This document shows positions 1-8,962 of a stretch of DNA of 64,000 nucleotides, piece after piece. The stretch spans positions 1 to 64,000 of the forward strand of contig JACKMU010000006.1 of assembly GCA_024235215.1 (NCBI GenBank), given 5' to 3'. The translations under genes and the position numbers were made by a program. The notes under the pieces were generated by a model. It searched no databases. It was not told the origin of the DNA and worked only from the letters and a program-made list of their open reading frames with translations. How positions within the stretch are numbered: the stretch's first letter is position 1; each line of letters begins with the position of its first letter. Source of the DNA: Chromatiaceae bacterium. Lineage in GTDB: Bacteria > Pseudomonadota > Gammaproteobacteria > Chromatiales > Chromatiaceae.

Positions 1-335
1 AAGGTGACGGATCCGATCTCATCGGTGCGGATACGGATGACTTGGTCGAGATGGTGAATGAAGATCTTTCCGTCACCTATCTTGCCGGTGCGAGCCGCGC
101 TGCTGATTGCCTCGATAGCCTGATCGACGAGGTGGTCTTTTGCGGCGACTTCAATTTTGATCTTGGGCAGGAACTCGATATGGTAGGCTGCACCCCGGTA
201 ATGTTCTGAATGGCCTTTTTGGCGGCCAAAGCCTTTGACCTCGATGGTGGTTATCCCGGAGATGCCGATTTCCGCGAGTGTCTCGCGCACATCATCCAGC
301 TTGAATGGTTTGATGATTGCTGTAATCAGTTTCAT
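1..335 (-). CDS. P-II nitrogen regulatory protein (GlnB/GlnK), 3' end cut by window edge
   Basis: Reading leftwards from ATG at 335 gives about 111 residues beginning MKLITAIIKPFKLDDVRE. These are the P-II core, with the T-loop (GHSEHYRGAAY, including the Tyr that is uridylylated in this family) and the ATP-binding segment GKIGDGKIFI. P-II trimers sense 2-oxoglutarate, ATP/ADP and glutamine status and control glutamine synthetase adenylylation, NtrB or the ammonium channel AmtB. Family length is about 112 aa, so only the last residue or so lies outside the window. The sequence does not distinguish GlnB from GlnK; an amtB neighbour outside the window would favour GlnK. Confidence 0.93.
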   Translation of the reverse strand, partial: MKLITAIIKPFKLDDVRETLAEIGISGITTIEVKGFGRQKGHSEHYRGAAYHIEFLPKIKIEVAAKDHLVDQAIEAISSAARTGKIGDGKIFIHHLDQVIRIRTDEIGSVT

Positions 336-779
336 ACTCGAAAACTCCTGAAGTGACCGCAGTCAAACTTCTGCATCGCTCTGGCACTGGGCGGATTGAG
401 TGTCTGCTGGGACAAAACTTCTGATCCGTTTCCACTCCGATCTTGGGACGGTTTCCATACTGATGCTCCGCTCACTGCTGATTTGGCGCTGACAAAGACG
501 GTATTCTGCCAGGGCACAGATTCACGATGCCCAGGATGACACTGAGGAGTTTACTGGGTGGCACCATGGATACTGGGGAGCGGTGCTGTCCGAGTTCTGC
601 TCTGCAGATCGCAATGCACTTGATATGCCAGTATTGTTTATCCCCGATAGGACAACGCCTTACAGTGCATTCGATCAATTCGATGCGGCTTGGACTGCAC
701 CAAGATCGCAAGCATTTTCACTGCAGCGTCGCTTTGGCGCACCAAATCGGTGCGCTACGGAAGGCAGGTTCTACAGCTG
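336..779. other. Intergenic region upstream of the P-II gene
   Basis: The short reading frames here resemble no known protein and overlap each other on both strands. This stretch must hold the promoter of the leftward P-II gene. I looked for a sigma-54 TGGCAC-N5-TTGC match on that strand and found none convincing. Confidence 0.5.
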
Positions 780-2053
780 TTACAAGATACTGAAAATCAG
801 GTTGACCACCGCTCCTTCGTTCAGGTTGGGATTGCGGCCCAGTGCGACCTCTGCGCCATCTTCCGTGCCATCGTTGTCGCTGTCGGGGTCATTCAGATCG
901 GTGCCGTATTGGATCTCCTGCTTGTTGGTCAATCCGTCCTGGTCACCATCCTCCGCCGCATCCAGGCCATTCAGCGGGTTGAGGCCATGCGCGATCTCAA
1001 CCTCATCGCTGATACCATCATTGTCGTCGTCCGGATCGCAGGCATCTCCCAGCGTGTCTGCGTCGTTGTTCTCCTGATTGGGATTGGCGATCAGCGGGCA
1101 GTTGTCGTTCTCATCGACCACCGTATCATTGTCGTCGTCCGGATCGTTGACATCAGCGATGCCGTCGCCGTCGTTGTCCGGTGCCCGCTCCACTTCGACA
1201 TTTGCGCTGTTATTGGCCGCATCGAGTTCCTTCAGGCTACCACTGACTGTGGCACTGCTCACCAGATCTCCCACCGCATTGACCGTCACCAGCACGTCGA
1301 CGGTGGCACTCCCTGCTGTGTCCACAGCCCCGAGAGCGCACTGAACGACGCTGGCCGTCATGCTGCAGGGGCTACCCTGGCTGGGAACGGCGCTGTTGAA
1401 GGTCACGCCGTTCGGCAGGGTCAGCTGGATCACGACGCCGGTATCGCCTATGGGACCGAGATTCTCCACTGTCAGGCTGTAGGTCAGCTCCTGTCCGACA
1501 GGAATTGCGGGTTGCGAAGCACTCAGTGTGACGGAAAGATCCGTGGCCATCTCCATTGCCATCACGCCCTGCTCATGCGTGCCGACATAAACCAGATTGC
1601 TGCCCGCCGGCCCGGTGACTATCGCCTGGATGGTTCGCGGACGCGGCAACGGCGGTAGTGTGTTCCAATGGGCTCCTCCATCCACACTTCGCAGCAATGT
1701 TGAACCTGTGCCTGCATAGATAACCCTGGAATCGTCCGGATCGATGAACAGGGACAATACGCCGGCGGAGTAGACTCTGTCAAAGCACCCACAGTGAATA
1801 GCGCAAACAGGTTCGGCTCGGATACGGCGACCGCGGAGGTGACGTCCAGACCCGAAGTCGTGGGTGCGGCGACAATAGAAAATATGGCGCCTCCTGTCGA
1901 TGCATTGGAATCGGCAGATGTCGAGCCATTGGTGCCATGGGTGTACTTGGCATCGGTCTCCAGTATCAGTTGGACGGTGGTTGATGCAGAGGTTGATAAA
2001 ATGCAGAGTGCGGCCAGGATGTACAGCCGAGCAGGGATGCTATGCCGAAACAT
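780..2053 (-). pseudogene. Secreted DUF11 / thrombospondin type 3 repeat protein, frameshifted
   Basis: An ATG at 2053, behind a good ribosome site (AAAGGAGAG), opens a signal peptide (MFRHSIPARLYILAALCIL) and about 95 plausible residues. The frame then turns to nonsense and stops at 1619. The continuation lies in another frame: from about 1775 down to 780 it gives a BNR/Asp-box-like segment (VIYAGTGSTLLRSVDGG), a DUF11 beta-sandwich domain, and Asp/Asn-rich thrombospondin type 3 calcium repeats (DNDGDGIADVNDPDDDND), ending NEGAVVNLIFSIL. The shift falls within about 1745-1800. It is either a genuine frameshift or a sequencing error. The intact product would be an exported, calcium-binding surface or secreted protein; its ligand is unknown. 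Confidence 0.72.
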
Positions 2054-2218
2054 GGTGCTCTCCTTTGCAGTCGGTTTTTATCTGTTTTTCAGTGTAGGAA
2101 ACAGAACTGGTTTATACCCGCATTCGGAAAAATACCCCAAGGTCAGCATCTGTCAATGCGGTATAAACTGAAGCACGCCTCATCAATTTGAGCCGGGATG
2201 GTAACGGTGAGGGGAAGG

Positions 2219-2947
2219 TCAATGCGCCATTCGCTGCTTCAACTCAGCGAGAAATGCGCGGATACGCTGTGCGTTGGAGCCACCGTCGCCACCGGAACCG
2301 AAGCGTGAGGTCGAGCGCATATCGACTCTGACTGCTGCGTCCAGCTGTGTCAGGCGGAAAACCACATCGTCCTTGAATCCGTACCAGAAGGTGGTAACCG
2401 TCGCTTCGATCCTCCCCTCGTCGCGCTCAGCCGCTACCAGCATCCACCCGCGCTCTCGCACCAGCGTCAGGATCTGGTCGAACAGCGGCGTCATCGGGCT
2501 GGAAAGGAATAGTGGCTGGATATCTGGAAAAGCTTCGCGCTGCTGTTTGGCGACCGCTTCCCCCGGGTAGATCCTCGAGGTGGGAGAGTCCCAGAATTCG
2601 GGCGGGCTCTCCAGGTCCGTGGAGATGTCCTGAATCGGCGGGAGTGTCGATTTCGAATAGCTCCAGTACAGCGGCGTCACCAGTGTCGGAGCGACGATCA
2701 GCAGTGCGATCACGCCACGTGCGAGACCAGGCCGTCTACGTCCTGTCCAGGAGTTGAAGATGCCGATGACCGCAAGCAGCATGGCGATTATCCCGACGGA
2801 TACCGCGACGCGCAGTACGGTCAGCGAACCACTGTAACCCCACCACTCCATGCGGAAGCCCATGGTGGCCATCAGCAGAATGATGACAGTGGCAATCGCC
2901 GTTACCAGAGCGAGTGTCGTCATGTTGGGAAGTCGAGTGTCGGCCAT
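2219..2947 (-). CDS. DUF1499 family membrane protein
   Basis: 242 aa. The N-terminal 95 residues hold three hydrophobic segments (around residues 9-30, 42-63 and 76-94). The soluble part that follows is DUF1499-like, with the marker region DISTDLESPPEFW near its start and a beta-rich C-terminal half (EGRIEATVTTFWYGFKDDV, then VDMRSTSRFGSGGDGGSNAQRI) ending in a helix. DUF1499 proteins are common in proteobacteria and plastids and have no established biochemical role. The gene stands alone, tail-to-tail with the frameshifted gene's upstream region and divergent from the diguanylate cyclase. Met9 is an alternative start. Confidence 0.8.
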   Translation of the reverse strand: MADTRLPNMTTLALVTAIATVIILLMATMGFRMEWWGYSGSLTVLRVAVSVGIIAMLLAVIGIFNSWTGRRRPGLARGVIALLIVAPTLVTPLYWSYSKSTLPPIQDISTDLESPPEFWDSPTSRIYPGEAVAKQQREAFPDIQPLFLSSPMTPLFDQILTLVRERGWMLVAAERDEGRIEATVTTFWYGFKDDVVFRLTQLDAAVRVDMRSTSRFGSGGDGGSNAQRIRAFLAELKQRMAH

Positions 2948-3273
2948 GTCCGGAGTTTGTCGCTGTCAGGGAGCCAGTGGTTGAACAGCAGGCAGGGTTA
3001 CAAAGAGTCTTCCCACCTGTTTCCCCAGTATAGATCAAACCCTCTGCTCAGGTGCGCTATGCGTCTAATGCTGCGGAGAAAGTGGCCGTTACAACTCAAT
3101 AATAAGCACAGAGTATTGACAGGCTCCAGCATAGTGTGTTCCGCTCCAGACCACCCATTCCGGGTCGCCAGGGTCCCATGCTGCCTGACCCTTCCAGGTT
3201 TGGATTCCTGGCTCCGGTAGTGGCCCAAGGTGGTGGCGGAGTGAGACAAGGAATGCAAACGAGATAGGCAGAT
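2948..3273. other. Divergent intergenic region
   Basis: It separates the leftward DUF1499 gene from the rightward diguanylate cyclase and must carry promoters for both. No reading frame here resembles a known protein and no clear operator was seen. Confidence 0.45.
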
Positions 3274-4419
3274 TTGAAGGATATAGAAACAGGCGACCTG
3301 GAGTCACTCTGGAGAGTTCGCTCCGAAACCCACCGGGAAGCTGCAGCAACAGCTGATCATCTTCGCGTAGTGATGAGTCACTCGCTATTCGTTTTTCTGG
3401 GAAATATCGCGGCCTGTTCAACCCTGTCCGCAGGATTGTGGAAGCAAGTACCGCAGGGGCTGCTACTTGCCTGGATGGGTGTGATGGTCCTGTTCAGTAC
3501 GGTCCGGTGGCTCATTGGGAGAGGTTTTCCCCAGGGTCCGCTCAGCAGCACGGAGACCCGCTACTGGGAGCGACGCTTCATCCTCTCGGTGGCTGTTTCC
3601 GGGGCGCTCTGGGGAGTTGCGGGTGGACTCTTTTTCGTGTCCGATCACCGTGACAGCAACCTGTATCTGGCATTGCACATAGTGAGTATGTGCGCAGCCG
3701 CGGCAGCGACTTTATCCTACCACCGCATCGCCTATCCGGTATTTCTCCTGCCTGCGATCGTACCCATCACGGTTAACATGATATGGGATGGGGTATCAAC
3801 CAGCAAAATAATGGGTTTTGTGCTCCCTTTCTATTTCACACTGCTATACATGCTGTCCCGGGAGATCTACCAGACAGCGCACGAGTCATTTCTCGCCAGG
3901 ATCAATAGCCAATATCTTGCAATGTTCGACTATCTTACGGGGGTGACCAATCGTCGTGCCTTCGAGGAGACCATGGAGCGGGAGTGGTATCGGGCCATGC
4001 GGGAGAGGCGCATGCTGGCACTGGTCATTGCAGACATTGACAACTTCAAGCTGTGTAACGATACCTATGGTCACCAGATGGGAGATCGAATGCTGAAGAA
4101 GGTGGCGACTTTGCTGGAGAAACGCATCCGCAGGGGAGCCGATCTGGTAGCACGTATCGGTGGCGAGGAATTTGCATTGATTCTGCCGGATACGGATCTC
4201 AGCGGTGCGGTGGCACTGGCGGAGAGCATACGACAGGATATGCGCGTGTCGGCGTCCAGGGAGAGTGATGAGACTCCCAAGTTGACGATGAGCTTCGGTG
4301 TTGCGAGCCTGTTACCCGAAGCCTCTCTCGATCCTGGGATTCTGTTCCGGCGCGCGGATGCCGCGGTGTACGAGGCCAAGCGCAAGGGTAGAGACCGGGT
4401 AGAGTTCAGATCGGATTGA
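3274..4419 (+). CDS. Membrane-bound diguanylate cyclase (GGDEF)
   Basis: 381 aa when started at the TTG at 3274; ATG at 3373 is an alternative because the upstream ribosome site is weak. The first ~200 residues contain about six hydrophobic helices without a recognised sensory domain name. The C-terminal ~165 residues are a GGDEF domain: DYLTGVTNRRAFEE at its start, ADIDNFKLCNDTYGHQMGD with the metal-binding Asp, and the active-site loop RIGGEEF. An RxxD inhibitory site (RGAD) lies five residues before GGEEF, so product inhibition by c-di-GMP is expected. It should make c-di-GMP from two GTP at the inner membrane. It is a single gene. Confidence 0.92.
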   Translation: MKDIETGDLESLWRVRSETHREAAATADHLRVVMSHSLFVFLGNIAACSTLSAGLWKQVPQGLLLAWMGVMVLFSTVRWLIGRGFPQGPLSSTETRYWERRFILSVAVSGALWGVAGGLFFVSDHRDSNLYLALHIVSMCAAAAATLSYHRIAYPVFLLPAIVPITVNMIWDGVSTSKIMGFVLPFYFTLLYMLSREIYQTAHESFLARINSQYLAMFDYLTGVTNRRAFEETMEREWYRAMRERRMLALVIADIDNFKLCNDTYGHQMGDRMLKKVATLLEKRIRRGADLVARIGGEEFALILPDTDLSGAVALAESIRQDMRVSASRESDETPKLTMSFGVASLLPEASLDPGILFRRADAAVYEAKRKGRDRVEFRSD

Positions 4420-4765
4420 TCTTTCGTCCTTTGCCCAGGAGAGGCGGGAGTTGTCTGCTCCGGTGGCAGAATGCAACGACAGCGTGTAGGCTCCTGCTCC
4501 AACTCCCGGAAAATTCCTGCGCGGGTTCAATCCATTGAATGCTGTTACATCAGGTGCAAAAGTACCGGTTCCAACCGCTGACAGCATGCACTGAATTGTG
4601 TGTTTCGCGCTTCCAGTGAAGACCTGATTTGATCACTGCCCGCTTCATGGTGACCGCTTACCATCCGAATAGCGCGACCAACCGAGGAGTCCAGGATGAT
4701 TGAGCGCTTGCAGTGCGATGAACCCGGCGACAGCCGGGTTCATCGCTACCAACAGGAAAAGCGTA
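4420..4765. other. Convergent intergenic region
   Basis: It lies between the 3' ends of the cyclase and peroxidase genes. The only structure I can support is the hairpin at 4715-4746. The overlapping leftward frames are antisense to the cyclase or low quality. Confidence 0.5.
4715..4746. terminator. Perfect 14-bp hairpin between convergent genes
   Basis: Arms GCGATGAACCCGGC (4715-4728) and GCCGGGTTCATCGC (4733-4746) pair perfectly around a GACA loop. It lies just past the stop of the leftward peroxidase gene and beyond the end of the rightward cyclase. Neither side has a T-run, so it is not a textbook intrinsic terminator; it may terminate with help or protect 3' ends. Confidence 0.6.
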
Positions 4766-5761
4766 TCAGCCGAACGGTTTTGGTGGTGGGGTCTTGTCGG
4801 TTGATGGCGGCAGGATCGGCATCATAAATGATGGCTGGTCGCCGGTCAGTGTCTTGAGGAACGCAACGATCCTGGCGTTCTCTTCGTCCGAGAACTTTTT
4901 ACCCAGTTGCAACCTGCCCATAATATCGACGGCTTGGGTAAGGGTTTGTGCCTCACCATCATGGAAATAGGGGTAGGTCATTTCAACATTGCGCAGCGTG
5001 GGTACCTTGAACTTGAAGCGATCGGCATCCTTGCCCGTCACGCCTGCCAGACCCTGTGCTTCACGTGGGCTCTGGTAGGGTTCGACAACCCCCATCTTCT
5101 GGAAGGAGTTGCCGCCCACTGCTTCACCGTTATGACAAGCTATACAGCCGCTGCTCTTGAATAACTGGTAACCCTCCAGTTCCATTGCGGTCAAGGCGTC
5201 CTTGTTCCCCAGCAACCATTGATCAAAACGGGAATTCGGGGTGATCAATGTCTTTTCGAACTCCGCAATGGCCTGGGTGACTTCATCGATTGTGACCTTG
5301 TCCGTGTCGAACACCTGCTTGAATTCGATCCGATATGCCGGTATCGATTCCAATACATCGATAGCCAGGGTATGGGATGCGGCCATCTCACCGGGATTGG
5401 CAATCGGACCGCCTGCCTGGGCTTTGAGATCGGCGGCGCGGCCATCCCAGAACTGAGCGACGTTCAAGCTGGAGTTCAGTACTGTGGGTGCGTTGATCGG
5501 GCCTTCCTGCCAGTTATGGCCGATAGAAGTCTTTAGATTATCCGTGCCGCCCATACTCAGGTTATGGCATGAGTTGCAGGAGATAAACCCCGATTTCGAT
5601 AAGCGCGGATCGAAGTAGAGCTTCTTGCCAAGTTCCACCTGCGCCAGGTTGATCTGCTGCACGGGACGAATCGGTTGAATCGGTTCTTCGGCTTGTGCGA
5701 TGGGAGCAAAAACCGCAGTGCCAGCCAAGATTGACAGGGTAAGTTTCAGGTAAAGTTCCAT
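4766..5761 (-). CDS. Di-heme bacterial cytochrome c peroxidase
   Basis: 331 aa with a cleavable signal peptide (hydrophobic stretch ending AVFAPIAQA). Two CXXCH haem sites are visible: CNSCH near residue 62 and CIACH near residue 207. Other landmarks of the CcpA/MauG-type family are KLYFDPRLSKSGFISC, NAPTVLNSSLN and VPTLRNVEMTYPYFHDG, and the length matches (about 320-350 aa). The enzyme reduces periplasmic H2O2 to water with electrons from small c-type cytochromes. It appears monocistronic. Two perfect FNR-type boxes lie upstream (5983 and 6034), matching the oxygen-limited expression known for this family. Confidence 0.93.
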   Translation of the reverse strand: MELYLKLTLSILAGTAVFAPIAQAEEPIQPIRPVQQINLAQVELGKKLYFDPRLSKSGFISCNSCHNLSMGGTDNLKTSIGHNWQEGPINAPTVLNSSLNVAQFWDGRAADLKAQAGGPIANPGEMAASHTLAIDVLESIPAYRIEFKQVFDTDKVTIDEVTQAIAEFEKTLITPNSRFDQWLLGNKDALTAMELEGYQLFKSSGCIACHNGEAVGGNSFQKMGVVEPYQSPREAQGLAGVTGKDADRFKFKVPTLRNVEMTYPYFHDGEAQTLTQAVDIMGRLQLGKKFSDEENARIVAFLKTLTGDQPSFMMPILPPSTDKTPPPKPFG

Positions 5762-5911
5762 GAATAATTCCTATTTGCTACTTTAATCTACAGTCCAGGG
5801 TTGCAACGGTCGGGAGGTTGGGCATCCCTCCTGAGTGGCTCTGTCGGTTGTGCATATAGCGGTGCTCTTTCACATCGGCACCATTCATCCACTGGAAGCA
5901 ACCCCCCACGC

Positions 5912-5930
5912 ACAGATTGTTCATCTGTGA
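5912..5930. promoter_or_regulatory. Dyad symmetry CACAGAT-N5-ATCTGTG
   Basis: A perfect 7-bp inverted repeat with a 5-base spacer lies between the FNR-type boxes and the peroxidase start, hence probably in the promoter or 5' leader. It could be an operator for a second regulator or a leader hairpin; no factor is assigned. Confidence 0.35.
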
Positions 5931-5982
5931 TTTAACCACACATACTGCAAAAAGAATTTAGAAATATTCCAGAGATAGCTCA

Positions 5983-5996
5983 TTGATAATTATCAA
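5983..5996. promoter_or_regulatory. FNR/ANR-type box, proximal to cytochrome c peroxidase
   Basis: TTGATAATTATCAA is an exact match to the FNR/ANR consensus TTGAT-N4-ATCAA and a perfect palindrome. It is centred about 229 bp before the peroxidase ATG. FNR-family control of cytochrome c peroxidase genes is well established in pseudomonads and enterics. Confidence 0.75.
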
Positions 5997-6033
5997 AAAC
6001 CCTGAGCGAGTAATTGACTGGAATTCTCTGAAA

Positions 6034-6047
6034 TTGATTCCTATCAA
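6034..6047. promoter_or_regulatory. FNR/ANR-type box, distal to cytochrome c peroxidase
   Basis: TTGATTCCTATCAA is a second exact TTGAT-N4-ATCAA, centred 51 bp beyond the first, close to five helical turns, so two dimers could sit on the same face of the DNA. Confidence 0.72.
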
Positions 6048-6244
6048 TGAACGGATCGGTTCTGTTTCACTTGTTGCGGTGTAACTGTTCAGCTGGCTGC
6101 CAAAACAGTGCCAGCTGAATAATTACGTTTTGGTTTTATGATCGCTGTCGATACTTTCGAGGTCGTATCTTCGGGCAGAGGCACCTGGTGGCGGACCGGA
6201 GCCGGTCGACTGTCGCTACCTTTGTGTCCTGATTGAGTCCGGGT

Positions 6245-7354
6245 TCAACGCAGCCGGACGAGCAGCTCCGCTTCCAGCCGCTTCTGCTCTATTCTCGAGC
6301 CGGCAATGAGCACGCCTAAACGGCCGATCACTATGGTGCCCCAGTTCACCAGGATGATGCCTGACCTTCTCCCCGGATCGTATTCGATACCGCTCAAGTC
6401 GATGTCTGCCAATCTGTCGTGATTGCCGCTGTACTCTTTTGCGAGCCACTGGGGAATCTGCAAACGGCGAGCGATTTCAGACGGGTAGGAAGCGTTGTCA
6501 TAACGTGGAGTACACTGTAGCAAGATGAATCTGAGTCCATCTACCTCCTCGACCACGCCGACTTCGAACGCGAACACCCCGCGCAGCCCCTCCCGCCACA
6601 ACCATTCCGCCATGGGTTCCACCGATCCCCAGGGTTCACAGCGGGCAGGAAAGCGGATACCCCGATGGATATGCTCCAGGGTGATATATTCGGTGACCTG
6701 ACGTCGCTCCAATCGCTCATCCGAAGCCTCGTACTGCAGGTTCAGGTAAATATCAGCGGGAATCTCCTCCTGAATCTGTAGCGGCATGATTTCGTCGAAA
6801 AATGCCAGTGCCTGGATCAGATCCGAGGGTGTTTCGCAACGCCGTATGCGCTTGCCCGCCAGTGGCACCGCAGATTTGAGGTAACAGGGATAGGGAAGCG
6901 TTCCAATGCCGGCAATCCATTGCTTGCCGTGAAAGCAGAGAGTGTGGGGTACATCCATGCGCAGGTGCTTGGCGAGGGCGACGAAATGATTGCGGTTGTT
7001 GATGTAGGTTACCACCCGCTGCCATGCATTGTGGCTGCGTACCCGGTTTTCCTTGTGCCCGAAGAAAAACAGGGATTCACGCAGATCGGGATAGTCTGCC
7101 AATCGGTCTATCGCCACATCCCAGACGACCTGGCTCGTATGGGGAAGTCCGACCCGGTCGTAGTGACCGTCGATAGCATCCCACTCCCTCTCCAGCAGCG
7201 GATGGATCTGTATCAGGTCATCCGGAGAGGTCATGCCGAGCGCTCGACCGGAGTAGAGTTGATTACCGGCGGCGGCTTCGCGGGTGCAGGAGAGGATATC
7301 GTGATTGAAAATCATCCTGTCCCCGGTGAATCGGTGCAAACTGTGAATTGCCAT
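6245..7354 (-). CDS. ATP-grasp-like ligase, substrate unknown
   Basis: 369 aa, or 356 if started at Met14 (MIFNHDIL). The N-terminal third has no domain I recognise. The middle and C-terminal parts look ATP-grasp-like: YPCYLKSAVPLAGKRIRR resembles the ATP-binding lysine/glycine strand, LQIQEEIPADIYLNLQYEA the next strand, and GVFAFEVGVVEE followed by LQCTPRYDNASYP resembles the metal-binding 'E-N-P-R' segment, with Cys-Thr in place of the usual Glu/Ile-Asn. ATP-grasp enzymes form C-N or C-S bonds through acyl phosphates. The substrate cannot be read from the sequence. The altered metal-binding strand leaves activity uncertain. Confidence 0.55.
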   Translation of the reverse strand: MAIHSLHRFTGDRMIFNHDILSCTREAAAGNQLYSGRALGMTSPDDLIQIHPLLEREWDAIDGHYDRVGLPHTSQVVWDVAIDRLADYPDLRESLFFFGHKENRVRSHNAWQRVVTYINNRNHFVALAKHLRMDVPHTLCFHGKQWIAGIGTLPYPCYLKSAVPLAGKRIRRCETPSDLIQALAFFDEIMPLQIQEEIPADIYLNLQYEASDERLERRQVTEYITLEHIHRGIRFPARCEPWGSVEPMAEWLWREGLRGVFAFEVGVVEEVDGLRFILLQCTPRYDNASYPSEIARRLQIPQWLAKEYSGNHDRLADIDLSGIEYDPGRRSGIILVNWGTIVIGRLGVLIAGSRIEQKRLEAELLVRLR

Positions 7355-7876
7355 CTTGCCCCCCCACCCAGCTGGTTGAATAACTATTCAGATCTCCCTT
7401 CAAAAGCGCGATTTTGAAGGGGGGACCAAAAGGGAGCGTAAGACTTTTCCCCTTTTGGAACCGCAAAAGCCAAGGAGTAACCATCCACCTGGCCCCGTTT
7501 TTTGGGGTCAGGTGGATGGTTACCTGGTCTAAATGGTTAAATTACAGCATTATTTATGCCACTCAACGGCTATTCAGTAAAATCAACGAATTAGTTTTCA
7601 ATCCTGCGCTCGTTGCGGGTTCGGCTGCACCTATTTTGCCCATTTCACCCTATCGGATGCACCGCTACTGAGCGTGGGTGACCCAGTGACGACTGGCTGG
7701 GAGAAAGCAGCGCGGCTACATCACGCAGCCATGTGTCGCGGAAAGTGTGCACTACGCTGGGTTGCGTGGTTCAGCCTTCGAGTGAAGGTCTGATTTGATT
7801 ACCCATTTCATCTCCTCTCACGGTCAGAATGGTGCAGTCAACCGGGGAATCCGGGTTGATATGCAGGTAACGATGC
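7355..7876. other. Intergenic region rich in hairpins
   Basis: No convincing gene lies here. The part nearest the ATP-grasp gene (7395-7523) contains three successive inverted repeats, annotated separately. The rest (7524-7876) shows nothing I can name. Confidence 0.5.
7396..7523. repeat. Cluster of three inverted repeats
   Basis: Hairpin 1: CCCTTCAAAA (7396-7405) and TTTTGAAGGG (7412-7421), perfect. Hairpin 2: CCAAAAGGG (7426-7434) with CCCTTTTGG (7450-7458), perfect. Hairpin 3: GTAACCATCCACCTGGCCCC (7477-7496) with GGGGTCAGGTGGATGGTTAC (7504-7523), 19 of 20 paired plus one G-T. They lie downstream of the leftward HD-GYP gene and upstream of the ATP-grasp start, so they could terminate the former, form the leader of the latter, or be a short repeat element. 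Confidence 0.65.
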
Positions 7877-8962
7877 TTAGTCGTCGGAAAAAGTTTCCGC
7901 AATGCGTCGGAACTCACCTCTCAAGGCCAAAAATACATCCACCACATCAGGATCGAATTGTCGGCCACGCCCCTGGCAGATTATCTCCACCGACTTCTCA
8001 TCGGAGAATGGCACTTTGTATACCCGGCGGCTGATCAATGCGTCGTAGACATCAGCCAGGGCCATCAGGCGCCCGCTGATGGGAATTTCCTCACCCTGCA
8101 GACCCCGTGGATAACCGCTGCCATCCCAATGTTCGTGGTGCGTGTAAGCGATTTCCCGGGCCATTTGCAGAAAGTCCGTGGTTCCCAGTACCTGCTCCGC
8201 CCGCAGTAGGGCGTCGTGACCATATTGGGCGTGTTTCTTCATCTGTTCCCACTCTTCCGGGTCCAGCTTGCCGGCTTTCAATAGAATGCTGTCCGGCACA
8301 CCCACCTTGCCAATGTCGTGCAGTGGAGAAGTTTTGAACAGCATCAAAATCGTGATCTCGTCCAGGTAGTGGGAAAAGCGCGGATGCGCTTTCAGACTTT
8401 CCGCCAGCGTCTTGACGTAATGCTGGGTGCGCAGGATATGCCTGCCGGTCTCGGCGTGTCTCGTCTCCGCCAGGCTGGCCATGCAGTAGATCGCGACATC
8501 CTTGGTGCGGGAGAGTTCTTCTGTGCGTTGTAGAACCTTGGATTCCAACAGATGGTTCTGCGCCGCCAGTTGCTGCTGGGCACGGTGCAGGGCCAGGTGA
8601 GTGTTGACCCGGGCGCTCACAATGGGGGGGCTCATGGGTTTGGTGATATAGTCGGACGCCCCCAGGCTGAATCCCCTGACCTCGTCGCTCACCTCGCTCC
8701 TGATGGTGAGGAAGATCACCGGGATATCCCGGGTGTGTGGATTCCTTTTAAGCTGACGGCAGACCTCGTAACCGTCCATGCCAGGCATCAGGATATCCAA
8801 CAAGATCAGGTCCGGCTGGGGATCGGCGGCGGCCCGGCGCAGGGCCTGTGCTCCGTCCTTGGCCACCAAGGTCTTGTAGTCGTTTTTGAGCAGATCCAGC
8901 AGTACGTCGATGTAGAAGTTCTCGTCATCCACGATCAGGATCTTGGGCTTCTCTTCGTCCAT
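7877..8962 (-). CDS. HD-GYP response regulator (c-di-GMP phosphodiesterase)
   Basis: 361 aa from ATG at 8962 (MDEEKPKILIVDDENF); the frame stays open upstream but that part belongs to the decayed kinase. Residues ~8-125 are a receiver with the acidic pair in VDDE, the phosphoacceptor Asp in LILLDILMPGMDG, and the conserved Lys in DYITKP. After a coiled-coil linker comes an HD-GYP domain carrying HDIGKVGVPD and HHEHWDGSGYPRGL, so the metal-binding HD and GYP signatures are intact. It should hydrolyse c-di-GMP when phosphorylated. Its presumed cognate hybrid kinase immediately upstream is broken, so it must be driven by another kinase or run unpaired. Confidence 0.93.
   Translation of the reverse strand: MDEEKPKILIVDDENFYIDVLLDLLKNDYKTLVAKDGAQALRRAAADPQPDLILLDILMPGMDGYEVCRQLKRNPHTRDIPVIFLTIRSEVSDEVRGFSLGASDYITKPMSPPIVSARVNTHLALHRAQQQLAAQNHLLESKVLQRTEELSRTKDVAIYCMASLAETRHAETGRHILRTQHYVKTLAESLKAHPRFSHYLDEITILMLFKTSPLHDIGKVGVPDSILLKAGKLDPEEWEQMKKHAQYGHDALLRAEQVLGTTDFLQMAREIAYTHHEHWDGSGYPRGLQGEEIPISGRLMALADVYDALISRRVYKVPFSDEKSVEIICQGRGRQFDPDVVDVFLALRGEFRRIAETFSDD

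Noticed and set aside
336..779. Possible sigma-54 promoter before the P-II gene
   Set aside because: TGGCAC occurs (for example near 381) but without TTGC at the right distance or orientation.
690..1658. 322-aa plus-strand frame over the DUF11/type 3 repeat gene
   Set aside because: Val/Ile/Arg/His-rich composition is the complement of Asp-rich repeats; the minus strand holds the real domains.
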